Source: Proteiniclasticum aestuarii (GTDB lineage Bacteria > Bacillota > Clostridia > Clostridiales > Clostridiaceae). From it: a DNA stretch of 64,000 bases. The stretch lies in assembly GCF_017368455.1 (NCBI RefSeq), contig NZ_JAFNJU010000005.1:124001-188000 (forward strand), in the 5' to 3' direction. Below, one piece after another: positions 41,492 through 50,738 of the stretch. Each line of letters begins with the position of its first letter. The stretch's first letter is position 1. A program made the translations under genes and the position numbers. Under the pieces are notes generated by a model. That model saw nothing but the letters and a program-made list of their open reading frames with translations. It had not been told where the DNA came from and made no database searches.

Positions 41492-42538
41492 TTACTTGTC
41501 CAGTTTTGTAAGGGTTTCCCAGATTCCTGTCATGTAGGAAGCACCCAGCGCTCTGTCATGAAGGCCATATCCGGGTCTTCCGGTTTCGCCCCAGATCATT
41601 CGTCCATGGTCTGGTCGCAGGTATCCGTCAAATCCGTTTTTATGGAGAGCTTTCAGGATCGCTACGATATCCAGGGAACCGCATGGGGAATAATGTGCGC
41701 TTTCCTCAAAGCTGTCATCAGGATAGAGCTTCACGTTTCTTACATGCATGAAGTGGATTCTGCCCATCTTGGAATACTTGTCCACCATGGCCAGCACATC
41801 GTTGGCATTGGCGGAGCCAAAGGAACCCGTACAGAAAGTGAGACCATTGTATTCACTGTCTACGAGCTTCAGGAATCTGTCCAGATTCTTTTCTCCGGTG
41901 ATGATTCTTGGCAGACCGAAGATGGAATATGGTGGATCATCGGGATGGATGGCCATTTTCACGCCGGACTCTTCAGCCACTGGGATAATCGCTTTCAGGA
42001 AATACTCCAGGTTTTCGAAAAGCTTCTCCTCATCCACGTCTTTGTACTGATCAAAGAGTGCTTTCATGCCTTCTTTGGTATAGCTGGCATCCCAGCCTGG
42101 AAGGGAAAGCTCTCCGGTGAGCGGATCCATCTTCTCCAGCTGCTCCTTGAAGTAGACAAGGGCAGTGGACTTGTCTGGCAGCTCATAATCCAGCTGTGTT
42201 CTTGTCCAGTCGAAGATCGGCATGAAGTTGTAGCAGATGACCTTGACGCCTGCAGCGCCCAGTCTTCTGATGTTCTCCTTGTAGTTTTCGATGTACGCGT
42301 CTCTTGAAGGCAGTCCCAGTTTGATGTCTTCATGAACGGGTACGCTTTCAATCACATCAAAGTGCAGTCCATTGTCCTCTGTGATTTTCTTCAGTCTTTC
42401 GATACTCTCCACAGACCATACTTCACCTACTGGAACATCGTATACCGCGGTAACGATGCTGTGCATGGCTGGAATCTGTCTGATGTATTCGATTTTTACG
42501 GGATCGTCTTCTCCGTACCATCTGAATGATAGTTTCAT
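41492..42538 (-). CDS. uxuA: D-mannonate dehydratase
   Basis: 348 residues. UxuA removes water from D-mannonate to give 2-keto-3-deoxygluconate in hexuronate breakdown. Family features: opening [22 protein letters not shown], metal-binding [28 protein letters not shown]-like FMHVRNVKL, and the end [26 protein letters not shown]. The ATG at 42538 follows AGGAG by 9 nt; an ATG at 42547 touches the site. It is divergent from an AraC regulator, with a glycosidase beyond. No uxuB, uxaC or kdgK/kdgA is in view, so the rest of the pathway lies elsewhere. Confidence 0.95.
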   Translation of the reverse strand: MKLSFRWYGEDDPVKIEYIRQIPAMHSIVTAVYDVPVGEVWSVESIERLKKITEDNGLHFDVIESVPVHEDIKLGLPSRDAYIENYKENIRRLGAAGVKVICYNFMPIFDWTRTQLDYELPDKSTALVYFKEQLEKMDPLTGELSLPGWDASYTKEGMKALFDQYKDVDEEKLFENLEYFLKAIIPVAEESGVKMAIHPDDPPYSIFGLPRIITGEKNLDRFLKLVDSEYNGLTFCTGSFGSANANDVLAMVDKYSKMGRIHFMHVRNVKLYPDDSFEESAHYSPCGSLDIVAILKALHKNGFDGYLRPDHGRMIWGETGRPGYGLHDRALGASYMTGIWETLTKLDK

Positions 42539-42547
42539 GGCATTCAT

Positions 42548-42832
42548 CTCCTATATATTTTAATTCAGTGTAACAACATCCCATTAGCCGATCGCTGATC
42601 GTTTTTTCACCATGAAGATAAATCGTTCATCCATGAAAGCTGCTGGAATGCAGAATGATTTCACAGGATGTTAATTCTCTGTTCATAATTGAAACCAAAG
42701 GGCGGAATTTAATCTCTTTGCTTAATAGTATCATATTCCCGTGTCTTTTGATGATGATTTAAGTTGCCCAGGGACTTGCAAATATTGCTCATTATCTATA
42801 AGATGAAAATAGGAAAAACGGGAGGCAATGTC
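42548..42832. promoter_or_regulatory. Divergent control region between uxuA and the AraC gene
   Basis: 285 bases. For the AraC gene, TTGCAA near 42777 and TATAAG near 42798 are possible boxes, with short (15-16 nt) spacing. A CGATC-GCT-GATCG hairpin followed by TTTTTT lies near 42588. No clear uxuA promoter was found, which would fit an activator-dependent one. Confidence 0.35.
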
Positions 42833-43726
42833 ATGAGCAAGAGCAAGAACGATTATTCAAACCGCCAGCACATGTACCGTAAGGATTATGAGCTGTTTTA
42901 CTACAAAGATATGCAGTTCAAGAATGTTTCCCTTCATCATCATGATTTCTTCGAAGTCTATTTCTTCGTGAAGGGTGAAGTGCGCTACCAGATTGAAGGA
43001 AGAAATTATCACCTTGTGCCGGGGGATATCCTTCTTGTGAATCACAAGGAGCTGCATCAGGTGCTCATAGAGAACCCGGATCATTATTATGAGCGCTATG
43101 TGCTCTGGCTGAACAAGGATTATCTCCGTTCACTCTCCAGCGGCAGGACGGATCTGACCCGATGCTTTCTGGATCAGGAGAAGAAGACGCTGCTCCGAAC
43201 CTCCATGGAAAACCATCAGCTCATACGAGGGATTCTCGATAAACTCCATTATCAGAATAAAGAAGACGGCTTCGGAGCGGATCTTCTTCCTAAAGCACTG
43301 CTCACAGAGCTCATGATCGAACTGAACCGCATGAGTTTCGAAGAAGACAAGCTGCAGCCTCAGGTGAAGAAGAATCAGCTCATTGATTCCGTCATCAGCT
43401 TCATCAATGAGCATCTGGAAGAGGAAATCAACATGGACCTGCTGGCGGCGGAGTTTTTCATCAGCAAGTATCATCTCTCCCGTGAGTTCAAGAAATACAC
43501 GGGTACGACGCTGTATCGGTTTGTGGTGCAGAAGCGGCTCATCAAGGCCAAAGGGCTGATTCTGGAGGGGAATCCCATCACATCGGTATATGAAGAGTGC
43601 GGCTTTGGAGATTATTCCAATTTCTTTCGAGCGTTCAAGAACGAATATGGACTGACACCGAAGGAGTTTCTCGGCGTCATGGAAGAGCGTAAAGCCAGTG
43701 AAACGAGAGCAGATACAAGAATATAG
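42833..43726 (+). CDS. AraC-family transcriptional regulator
   Basis: 297 residues. N-terminal cupin sensor (about 10-100; HHHDFFEVYFFVKGEVRY, LVPGDILLVNHKELHQV) followed by the two helix-turn-helix motifs of the AraC fold (about 190-290: INMDLLAAEFFISKYHLSREFKKYTG and ITSVYEECGFGDYSNFFRAFKNEYGLTPKEF). It likely senses a sugar or uronate and activates the divergent uxuA and/or downstream glycosidase gene. Ribosome site GGGAGG fits the ATG at 42833; the frame is open further up without a site. Confidence 0.93.
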   Translation: MSKSKNDYSNRQHMYRKDYELFYYKDMQFKNVSLHHHDFFEVYFFVKGEVRYQIEGRNYHLVPGDILLVNHKELHQVLIENPDHYYERYVLWLNKDYLRSLSSGRTDLTRCFLDQEKKTLLRTSMENHQLIRGILDKLHYQNKEDGFGADLLPKALLTELMIELNRMSFEEDKLQPQVKKNQLIDSVISFINEHLEEEINMDLLAAEFFISKYHLSREFKKYTGTTLYRFVVQKRLIKAKGLILEGNPITSVYEECGFGDYSNFFRAFKNEYGLTPKEFLGVMEERKASETRADTRI

Positions 43727-43816
43727 CGAAATCAGGCTGAAAGATACAGAGCGTGGGATGTAAAGTGAAAACAGATACATCTTTCGCTCTTTTCTGATAA
43801 GATTATTATAATAGTC

Positions 43817-43828
43817 TGACTATAGTCA
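43817..43828. promoter_or_regulatory. Perfect 12-bp palindrome before the glycosidase gene
   Basis: TGACTATAGTCA is its own reverse complement and lies about 90 nt before the GH2 start; a possible regulator site. No clear -35/-10 pair could be assigned nearby. Confidence 0.35.
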
Positions 43829-43918
43829 AAGATTTTTCATATTTCTATTGTATGATAAATGAAATACAATCTGGAAAGAACAACCCTGATGGAACGAGCA
43901 TGTGAGGAGAGTTGTGCG

Positions 43919-46330
43919 ATGCGTGAAAAGATTCATCTGAATGGAAACTGGACCTTTTATCCCGACATTGAAGAATACCAGGAGGTAGCAGGGAAACTGA
44001 AGCATATGAGAGGAGAGCGTGTGGATCTTCCTCATACAGTGAAGATGCTGCCTTTCAACAACTTCAACGAGAAAGACTATCAGTTCAAAAGCCTCTACAG
44101 AAAAGAGGTCTTCATTGACGAGAAATACAGAGACAAGGCCCTGTTCCTGGTGTTTGAAGGCGTGGCGAACATGTCCGTGGTCTATGTGAACGGAAAAAAG
44201 AGTTTTCATAGCGAAAGTGCTTTTCTTCCCTTCTCCAAAGAGATCTCCGATGAGGTCAGATTCGGAGAAGCAAACATCATCGAGGTCATGGTGGATTCCA
44301 GAGAGCATGAATGGATTCCGCCTTTTGGTCATGTGGTGGATTTTCTTACCTATGGAGGAATCTACAGAGAGGTCAGCCTGGAGATTCATGACCGGTATTT
44401 CATCCAGAATATCTTCGCCTTCGCGGAAAATGTTCTGGAAGAAGAGAAAAGTCTTACAGTACAGACCATTCTCTCCGCAGAGCGGGGGGGGAGTATCCTC
44501 TATAAGCTCTTTGAAGGCGGGAACCATAATCCTGTCGGCGAGGCTCTCTTTTCCAGCATTCGCAATGTGGATGACAAGCGCATGCGAAACACTCTGTCCG
44601 TAAAAGGTGTTTCGCTCTGGGATATCGAAGATCCCAGACTCTATACCCTTGAAGTGACACTGGTGGACCGTGACGGCCTTGCAGTGGACAGGAAAACCGA
44701 AATCATCGGTTTTCGGGAAGCGACATTCAGGGAAGACGGATTCTATCTCAACGGGCGGAAAATCAAGCTGAGGGGGCTCAACCGGCATCAGAGCTACCCC
44801 TATGTGGGCTATGCCATGCCCAGATCCATGCAGATCCTGGATGCGGAGATTCTGAAAAAGGATCTGGGTGTCAACATCGTGCGCACTTCACATTATCCCC
44901 AGTCCAGCCATTTTCTGGACCACTGTGACCGCATCGGCCTGCTGGTCTTCGAAGAGATCCCCGGATGGCAGCATATCGGAGATGAACATTTCAAGGAGAA
45001 CTGCAAAGACAATCTGAAGAAGATGATCAAGAGAGACCGGAATCATCCCTCCATCATCATCTGGGGAGTGCGGATCAATGAGTCTAAGGATGATACGCTC
45101 TTTTATAAGGAAATGAACAAGATCGCCCATATCTACGATGAGTCCAGACCTACAGGTGGCGTGAGGAACTTCGCCAAGAGTGAGCTTCTGGAGGATGTCT
45201 ACACCTACAACGACTTTGTGCACAGGGGAGACAACGAGGGACTGTCCAGCCCCAATGACATTCTTCCTTCCAAGGCTCCGTATCTGGTGACGGAGCATAA
45301 TGGTCACATGTATCCCGTCAAGAGCGCGGACCCGGAAGACCGGAGAACAGAGCATGCACTGAGGCATGCCAGGGTACTGGAGGACATGGAGAAAAACACA
45401 AAGATTTCGGGCGCCATAGGCTGGAGCATGGCCGATTACAATACGCATGTGGATTTCGGCAGTGGAGATCGGGTCTGCTATCATGGCGTGCTGGATATGT
45501 TCCGTCAGAAGAAGACCGCTGCCTATGTCTATGCCAGTCAGAAGGACGAACCCATCCTTCATGTTTCATCCTCCATGAACATCGGAGACCATGCAGGCGG
45601 AAATCTGGGCAAGGTCTATGCCTTCACCAGCTGCGATTATGTGGATCTATACAAGAATGGCAGATTCATCAGGAGATTCGAGAAAGATCAGAAAAGCAGG
45701 CTGAAGCATCCACCGATTCTTATGGATGACTTCATCGGAAATCTGCTGGTGGAAGAGGAAGGCTTTTCAGCCAGGGATGCGGAGAGGGTGAAGAAAATCA
45801 TCCGGAAAGCCGCCATCTACGGCATGAATCTGCCTCTGACATCGAAAATGACCATGGGCAGAATCCTTCTGAAATACAGGATGAACATGGATGATGCGGT
45901 GGACCTTTTCGGGAAGTACTATGCCGGATGGGGACAGGACCAGCTTACCTATACGTTCAAAGGATACAAAGATGGAAAAGAAGTGGCATCGGTGACCAAG
46001 GGGCCGGGCGCTTCGATGCATCTTAGGGTGACACCATCCACCCAGGTGCTCCATGTGGAAGAAACCTATGACGTGGCTATGGTATCTGTCAGCGCAAGGA
46101 ATAATCACGAGGAGATCCTTGACTATTCCAGTGAAGTGATCGAGCTGGAAGCTGTAGGGAATGTTGAGATTCTCGGACCTTCGCGGTTTCCTCTACGCGG
46201 GGGACAGGGTGCTTTCTATGTCAGAAGCGGAAGAGGCAAAGGAAACGGCAGCGTGAAGATCAGAACGGACAACATGGGCGAGAAGGAAATCACCTTCACC
46301 GTGACAGAGGAAAATCTCACCAGGCTGTAG
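43919..46330 (+). CDS. Glycoside hydrolase family 2 enzyme (beta-glucuronidase/galactosidase type)
   Basis: About 803 residues; no signal peptide, so probably cytoplasmic. N-terminal sugar-binding sandwich (MREKIHLNGNWTFYPD; LVFEGVANMSVVYVNG), an Ig-like domain, TIM barrel (RGLNRHQSYPYVGYAM) and a long C-terminal beta region. Catalytic residues by family comparison are acid/base Glu388 (in IIIWGVRINES) and nucleophile Glu459 (in LVTEHNGH). Which sugar it releases cannot be read directly; the neighbouring uxuA makes a glucuronide or related substrate plausible. GAGGAG at 43904 fits ATG 43919; an in-frame ATG at 43859 has no site. Confidence 0.88.
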   Translation: MREKIHLNGNWTFYPDIEEYQEVAGKLKHMRGERVDLPHTVKMLPFNNFNEKDYQFKSLYRKEVFIDEKYRDKALFLVFEGVANMSVVYVNGKKSFHSESAFLPFSKEISDEVRFGEANIIEVMVDSREHEWIPPFGHVVDFLTYGGIYREVSLEIHDRYFIQNIFAFAENVLEEEKSLTVQTILSAERGGSILYKLFEGGNHNPVGEALFSSIRNVDDKRMRNTLSVKGVSLWDIEDPRLYTLEVTLVDRDGLAVDRKTEIIGFREATFREDGFYLNGRKIKLRGLNRHQSYPYVGYAMPRSMQILDAEILKKDLGVNIVRTSHYPQSSHFLDHCDRIGLLVFEEIPGWQHIGDEHFKENCKDNLKKMIKRDRNHPSIIIWGVRINESKDDTLFYKEMNKIAHIYDESRPTGGVRNFAKSELLEDVYTYNDFVHRGDNEGLSSPNDILPSKAPYLVTEHNGHMYPVKSADPEDRRTEHALRHARVLEDMEKNTKISGAIGWSMADYNTHVDFGSGDRVCYHGVLDMFRQKKTAAYVYASQKDEPILHVSSSMNIGDHAGGNLGKVYAFTSCDYVDLYKNGRFIRRFEKDQKSRLKHPPILMDDFIGNLLVEEEGFSARDAERVKKIIRKAAIYGMNLPLTSKMTMGRILLKYRMNMDDAVDLFGKYYAGWGQDQLTYTFKGYKDGKEVASVTKGPGASMHLRVTPSTQVLHVEETYDVAMVSVSARNNHEEILDYSSEVIELEAVGNVEILGPSRFPLRGGQGAFYVRSGRGKGNGSVKIRTDNMGEKEITFTVTEENLTRL

Positions 46331-46361
46331 CGGAAATAGTTGCCAAGCAGATACATCAAAG

Positions 46362-46399
46362 AAAAGACCCCGGAAATGAAGATTTGCGGGGTCTTTTTT
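46362..46399 (+). terminator. Terminator of the GH2 gene
   Basis: AAAAGACCCCG (46362-46372) pairs with CGGGGTCTTTT (46387-46397), followed by TTG. Confidence 0.88.
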
Positions 46400-46437
46400 G
46401 TGAGCTTTTCATATTGCAGGATCAGATAAAGAATAAG

Positions 46438-46472
46438 TGAAAAAAGAAGCCATAGACGGGCTATGGCTTCTG
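46438..46472 (-). terminator. Terminator of the Cof phosphatase gene
   Basis: Minus strand: GAAGCCATAG/CTATGGCTTC hairpin followed by TTTTTTTC. About 118 bases beyond the gene's stop. Confidence 0.8.
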
Positions 46473-46590
46473 GGATACCGATTCATGCGATGAACAGCAT
46501 TCTTTCTCTACATACAGAAGATGTGGAGAAAAAGGAACTTTCTGGTTTTATAGAAACAGCAGATAAAAGTGCAGGGAGTCTCCTTTCCTC

Positions 46591-47415
46591 TTAGAGGCAG
46601 AACCTGCGGATGGCTTTGGCGACACCAGCCTCGTTGTTGGTTTCCGAGATGAAATCAGCAGCTTCCTTCACTTCATCGGATGCGTTGCCCATGGCGACGC
46701 CAAGACCGGCAAAGCGGATCATGGAAAGGTCGTTTTCCGCATCTCCGATGGCCATGACCTCTTCCCGGGTGATGCAGAGCTTCTTCATGAGGGCGAGAAT
46801 GCCTTTCTCCTTACCCACATCTTTACGGAAGATCTCCAGGTTGTCCACGGAGGAGGAGGCGACGCCCAGTCTGGGATGGTCTCTGAATTCTTCTCTGAGC
46901 TTTCTGAGATCCTCGTGCCGTCCTCTGGAGAAGACGATGGCCTTCAGAAACTGGTCTTTTCTGTCCAGAAATTCGTTTTCCAGGTCTTCCGTGACCACGA
47001 TATCGATTTTCATATCCGCCGGCAGCTTTTCGTTGGCGGCAAGATACCCGTTTCCGTCTCCCAGGTCTCCTTTGCATACAAGGGCATTCCAGGTATTGTA
47101 ATGAGCGAAGAAGCTGTACTTCTCGATTTTCTCTTTCATGAACAGGGTATCCTCATAGGAAAGTCTCTGATGATTGAGGATTTCATTCTGGTACTTCACG
47201 AAAGCTCCGTTGGAAGCGATGGTGATGGTATCGGTGCCCAGCATACCGCCATAAAGGTGTCCATAATGATACATTCTGCCCGTGGTGATGGCCACGTGGA
47301 TTCCTTTGCGGCTTGCTTCCTGTATGGCTTCTTTGTTCTCTTCGGGGATGATTTTCTGATCGTTGTAGAGGGTTCCATCCACATCGATGCAGATCAGCTT
47401 ATATGTTTTTTTCAT
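46591..47415 (-). CDS. Cof-type HAD-IIB phosphatase
   Basis: 274 residues. HAD superfamily motif I CIDVDGTLYNDQK (nucleophile and acid/base Asp), motif II AITTGRM, motif III Lys in GKEKGILALMKKL and motif IV AIGDAENDLSM, with the large type-IIB cap between. Such enzymes dephosphorylate sugar phosphates, FMN or other small phosphates; the substrate is unknown. It converges on the GH2 gene and may belong to the same sugar cassette, but it has its own transcript. Confidence 0.92.
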   Translation of the reverse strand: MKKTYKLICIDVDGTLYNDQKIIPEENKEAIQEASRKGIHVAITTGRMYHYGHLYGGMLGTDTITIASNGAFVKYQNEILNHQRLSYEDTLFMKEKIEKYSFFAHYNTWNALVCKGDLGDGNGYLAANEKLPADMKIDIVVTEDLENEFLDRKDQFLKAIVFSRGRHEDLRKLREEFRDHPRLGVASSSVDNLEIFRKDVGKEKGILALMKKLCITREEVMAIGDAENDLSMIRFAGLGVAMGNASDEVKEAADFISETNNEAGVAKAIRRFCL

Positions 47416-47601
47416 GCATCTCGCTCCTGTTTCCTTTTCTTCCAGTATACATCATCATCATCTAGAGATAGACTACTAACTGAATATACTAAAGATTGTT
47501 ATAACTGTCGCAATAAATAGCAACAGAAATAACGATATTGATAATATGGGACCGTATTTTACAGAATGTTTCTTATAATTAAAGAAATTTTCTGATTTTG
47601 A
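47416..47601. other. AT-rich intergenic region before spoVG
   Basis: With the promoter segment that follows, this makes nearly 300 bases without a gene. A second weak promoter candidate is TTGATA (47539-47544) with CAGAAT (47562-47567). I found no convincing sigma-H site, although spoVG is sigma-H-dependent in Bacillus. Confidence 0.3.
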
Positions 47602-47631
47602 TTGATAATGTAATCCGTTACAGTTTATAAT
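47602..47631 (+). promoter_or_regulatory. Promoter of spoVG
   Basis: -35 TTGATA (47602-47607), 18-nt spacer, -10 TATAAT (47626-47631), 80 nt before the start codon. Confidence 0.6.
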
Positions 47632-47711
47632 TTAATTGTAATCCTTAAATTCTGAATTTTCAAAATGAATTTGAAGGACATTCAAGCATTAGACAAATGA
47701 AGGAGGTTTAC

Positions 47712-48011
47712 ATGAACATTACAGACGTAAGAATCAGAAAAATTGCAACAGACGGGAAAATGAAGGCCATTGTTTCTGTCACCTTTGATAATGAATTCGT
47801 CGTTCATGACATCAAAGTGATCGAAGGACAGAATGGCTTATTCATTGCCATGCCGTCAAGGAAAACTCCGGATGGAGAGTTTAAGGATATTGCGCATCCG
47901 ATCAACACCCAGACAAGAGAGAATCTGCAGAACTCCATTCTATCAGAGTATGAAAAGGTCAGATTGGAAGAAGAGGAGTCCATTGTCCACGAACCTATAG
48001 CGGTAGATTAA
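47712..48011 (+). CDS. spoVG: SpoVG family RNA/DNA-binding regulator
   Basis: 99 residues. Starts [11 protein letters not shown] and contains the conserved blocks [23 protein letters not shown] and [21 protein letters not shown], which are almost invariant in SpoVG. It is a small nucleic-acid-binding protein linked to sporulation, division and virulence control in Firmicutes. Strong site AGGAGG precedes the ATG at 47712; a TTG/ATG upstream overlaps it. Its place before glmU-prs is the conserved one. Its own terminator follows. Confidence 0.97.
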   Translation: MNITDVRIRKIATDGKMKAIVSVTFDNEFVVHDIKVIEGQNGLFIAMPSRKTPDGEFKDIAHPINTQTRENLQNSILSEYEKVRLEEEESIVHEPIAVD

Positions 48012-48015
48012 GGTG

Positions 48016-48051
48016 AGAAAAATAACCTGCGTTTGTGCGGGTTATTTTTTC
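48016..48051 (+). terminator. Terminator of spoVG
   Basis: AAAATAACC pairs with GGTTATTTT around a short GC-containing loop, followed by TTTTCG. Confidence 0.85.
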
Positions 48052-48171
48052 GTTCCGTTGATAGATTCAAAAAGAACGGGTACAAATACCGCTCTTTTGT
48101 CAGTGAATGAGGCCGATTTGATTTTTAAATGTATTTTACACGGGAGATAGTGCAATAACCGTTGCAATCGG

Positions 48172-48200
48172 TTGAAATAAAGAGGAACCTAATCTATAAT
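48172..48200 (+). promoter_or_regulatory. Sigma-A promoter of glmU-prs
   Basis: -35 TTGAAA (48172-48177), 17-nt spacer, -10 TATAAT (48195-48200). Confidence 0.8.
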
Positions 48201-48280
48201 TAAATGGAAAATCAAAGGCTTTTGATGCAGATGTGTCGAAAGCTCATTGTCATGTCGGTGAATAATAATTGAGGTGAAAT

Positions 48281-49654
48281 ATGGGTAAATATGCATTAAT
48301 TCTCGCTGCAGGCGAAGGGAAGCGGATGAAATCCGCCACGTCCAAGGTCCTTCACAAGGTCTGCGGCAAGGAGATGGTCAATCACGTGATTGACATCATG
48401 AGGAAAGCTGGTTTTGACGATGTCAATGTCATTGTTGGGAAAGGCAAAGACCAGGTGATGGCAAAGACTGCAGACAGAGAAGTGAGCTTCTCCGTGCAGG
48501 AGGAACAGCTGGGTACAGGACATGCGGTATTATGCGCCAAGGATTTCCTGGCCGGAAAAGAAGGGACCGTGGCGATCTTCACAGGAGATGCACCGCTGAT
48601 CCGTGAGGAAACCGTGAAGGAGATGCTGAAAAGTCACGAAGAAGGGGCCTACAGCGCCACGCTTCTGACCTCCATCATCGAAGATCCGTCAGGCTATGGC
48701 CGCGTGAAGAGAGACGGAAATGATGTGGAGAAGATCATCGAGCACAAGGACTGCACCAGCGAAGAGCTTCTTCTTCAGGAAATCAATGCCGGAATGTACA
48801 TGTTTGATGTGCAGGAGCTCCTTCAGGCACTTAGCCTTCTGAAGAACGACAATGCCCAGGGAGAGTATTACCTGACAGATGTCATTGAAATCATGAGGGA
48901 GAAAAACCTCAAAATCGGTGCCAGTGTAACAGAATTTGATGAAACCAGAGGCGTCAATTCCAGAGCACAGCTTGCGGAAGCGGAAGCGATTCTCAGAAAG
49001 AGAATCAATCTTCGCCACATGGAAAACGGCGTCACGCTCATCGACCCCAATACCACCTACATCGGAGCGGATGTGGAAATCGGAAACGACACCATCATCT
49101 ATCCGAACAATGTCATTGAAGGCAGCACGGTCATTGGAAGCGGAGTCACCTTATATCAGAACTCAAGGATCGTGGACTCCGTGATTCATGACGAAGTCAG
49201 CATAACATCCTCCGTGATCCTCTCCTCGCAGATCGGCAGAAAGACTACGGTAGGTCCTTTTGCCTACATCAGACCGGAATCGGTCATCGGTGAGGAAGTG
49301 AAGGTCGGAGACTTTGTGGAAATCAAGAAATCCTCCATCGGCAACGGAACGAAAATCTCGCATCTCACCTACATAGGAGATGCTGAAGTAGGGTCCAGAG
49401 TCAATTTCGGCTGCGGGACCGTAGTGGTCAACTACGACGGAAAAAGCAAGTTCAAAACCGTCGTTGAAGACAACGCGTTCATCGGATGCAACACGAATCT
49501 GGTGGCCCCAGTGACTGTTCATAAGGGCGCTTTCACGGCAGCAGGTTCCACCATAACCGATGATGTCCCGGAGGAAGGTCTGGGCATAGCACGTACGAAA
49601 CAGGTCAACAAAGAAGGCTGGGTCAAGAAAAGAAAAGAAAGCGGTAAATATTAG
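48281..49654 (+). CDS. glmU: Bifunctional GlcNAc-1-P uridyltransferase / GlcN-1-P acetyltransferase
   Basis: 457 residues. The N-terminal pyrophosphorylase domain (1-230) has [13 protein letters not shown] and [10 protein letters not shown]; the C-terminal left-handed beta-helix (about 250-440) has hexapeptide repeats and the acetyltransferase residues in [20 protein letters not shown]. It makes UDP-GlcNAc for peptidoglycan and teichoic acids. Ribosome site GAGGTG. Followed by prs after 12 bases, as in Bacillus and Clostridium. Confidence 0.97.
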   Translation: MGKYALILAAGEGKRMKSATSKVLHKVCGKEMVNHVIDIMRKAGFDDVNVIVGKGKDQVMAKTADREVSFSVQEEQLGTGHAVLCAKDFLAGKEGTVAIFTGDAPLIREETVKEMLKSHEEGAYSATLLTSIIEDPSGYGRVKRDGNDVEKIIEHKDCTSEELLLQEINAGMYMFDVQELLQALSLLKNDNAQGEYYLTDVIEIMREKNLKIGASVTEFDETRGVNSRAQLAEAEAILRKRINLRHMENGVTLIDPNTTYIGADVEIGNDTIIYPNNVIEGSTVIGSGVTLYQNSRIVDSVIHDEVSITSSVILSSQIGRKTTVGPFAYIRPESVIGEEVKVGDFVEIKKSSIGNGTKISHLTYIGDAEVGSRVNFGCGTVVVNYDGKSKFKTVVEDNAFIGCNTNLVAPVTVHKGAFTAAGSTITDDVPEEGLGIARTKQVNKEGWVKKRKESGKY

Positions 49655-49666
49655 GAGGATAATGTA

Positions 49667-50623
49667 ATGATTAAGCAGTACAACAATTTCAAGGTTTTTG
49701 CGGGTAACTCGCATCCTGAACTTGCAAAACAGATTGCCGACATCCTGGGCGTTAAACTTGGCGACAACAAAGTGGGCACATTCTCAGACGGAGAAATATT
49801 CGTGGAAACCAACGAAACGGTAAGAGGATGCGACGTATTCATCGTCCAGTCCACCAACAATCCTGTGAATGACAACCTGATGGAGCTGCTCATCATGATT
49901 GATGCGTTCAAGAGAGCTTCAGCCGGTAGAATCAATGCGGTCATTCCATACTACGGGTATGCGAGACAGGATCGTAAAGTGAGATCAAGAGATCCCATCA
50001 CGGCGAAACTGGTGGCGGATCTTCTGACCAAAGCGGGCGCTGACAGAGTGCTCACCATGGATCTTCATGCAGCACAGATTCAGGGGTATTTCAATATTCC
50101 GCTGGACCACCTTCTGGGGATGCCGATCATTGCAGACTACTTCATCAAAAAGGGATTCATGGAGAATTCCGATGTGGTTGTGGTTTCTCCTGACCTTGGT
50201 TCCGTCACAAGAACAAGAAAGCTTGCGGAAAGACTGCATGCCCCCATGGCCATCATCGACAAGAGAAGACCCAAGGCCAACGTTTCTGAGATCATGAACA
50301 TCATCGGGGACATCAAGGGCAAGACCTGTATCCTCATCGACGATATGATTGACACCGCGGGAACCATCTCCAATGCAGCCAATGCGCTGATGGACCTTGG
50401 TGCAGTGGAAGTCTATGCGGCCTGTACCCATGGCGTGCTGTCAGGACCAGCCATTGACAGAATCAATAACAGTGCCATCAAGGAACTGGTCATGCTGGAT
50501 ACCATCGCACAGCCTAAGAGAGAAGATATGGATAAATTCACATGTCTGTCTGTAGCACCGCTCTTTGCGGAGGCCATCAGAAGAATCACAGAGGATGTTC
50601 CTCTATCCAAGCTTTTTGACTAG
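49667..50623 (+). CDS. prs: Ribose-phosphate pyrophosphokinase
   Basis: 318 residues, the normal length. Makes PRPP from ribose 5-phosphate and ATP; PRPP feeds nucleotide, His and Trp synthesis and is the ligand of PurR encoded upstream. Diagnostic segments: [18 protein letters not shown], the PRPP synthase signature [17 protein letters not shown], and the PRPP loop [14 protein letters not shown]. Ribosome site TAGGAGG. Last gene of glmU-prs, with a strong terminator. Confidence 0.97.
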   Translation: MIKQYNNFKVFAGNSHPELAKQIADILGVKLGDNKVGTFSDGEIFVETNETVRGCDVFIVQSTNNPVNDNLMELLIMIDAFKRASAGRINAVIPYYGYARQDRKVRSRDPITAKLVADLLTKAGADRVLTMDLHAAQIQGYFNIPLDHLLGMPIIADYFIKKGFMENSDVVVVSPDLGSVTRTRKLAERLHAPMAIIDKRRPKANVSEIMNIIGDIKGKTCILIDDMIDTAGTISNAANALMDLGAVEVYAACTHGVLSGPAIDRINNSAIKELVMLDTIAQPKREDMDKFTCLSVAPLFAEAIRRITEDVPLSKLFD

Positions 50624-50640
50624 AATACACGTAGAATAGA

Positions 50641-50687
50641 AGAAGGTCTGCCGGATTTCACAATGAAGCCCGGCAGACCTTCTTTTT
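50641..50687. terminator. Terminator of prs
   Basis: A 14-bp perfect stem (50641-50654 with 50670-50683), then TTTTC on plus; the converging permease gene may also use it. Confidence 0.88.
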
Positions 50688-50738
50688 CAGTTCCTCTTCG
50701 TTCAGGAACAGGTCACAGATTCGCTATTCTGATGGGGA

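Noticed and set aside
42588-42608. CGATC-GCT-GATCG hairpin with T6 as a terminator
   Set aside because: The stem is only 5 bp and no rightward gene precedes it; listed only as part of the control region.
43826-44788. 320-codon minus-strand frame opposite the GH2 gene
   Set aside because: Antisense shadow of a clear glycosidase; no ribosome site or family features.
47416-47711. Sigma-H promoter for spoVG
   Set aside because: No convincing AGGAXXT / GAAT pair with correct spacing; a sigma-A type promoter at 47602 is better.
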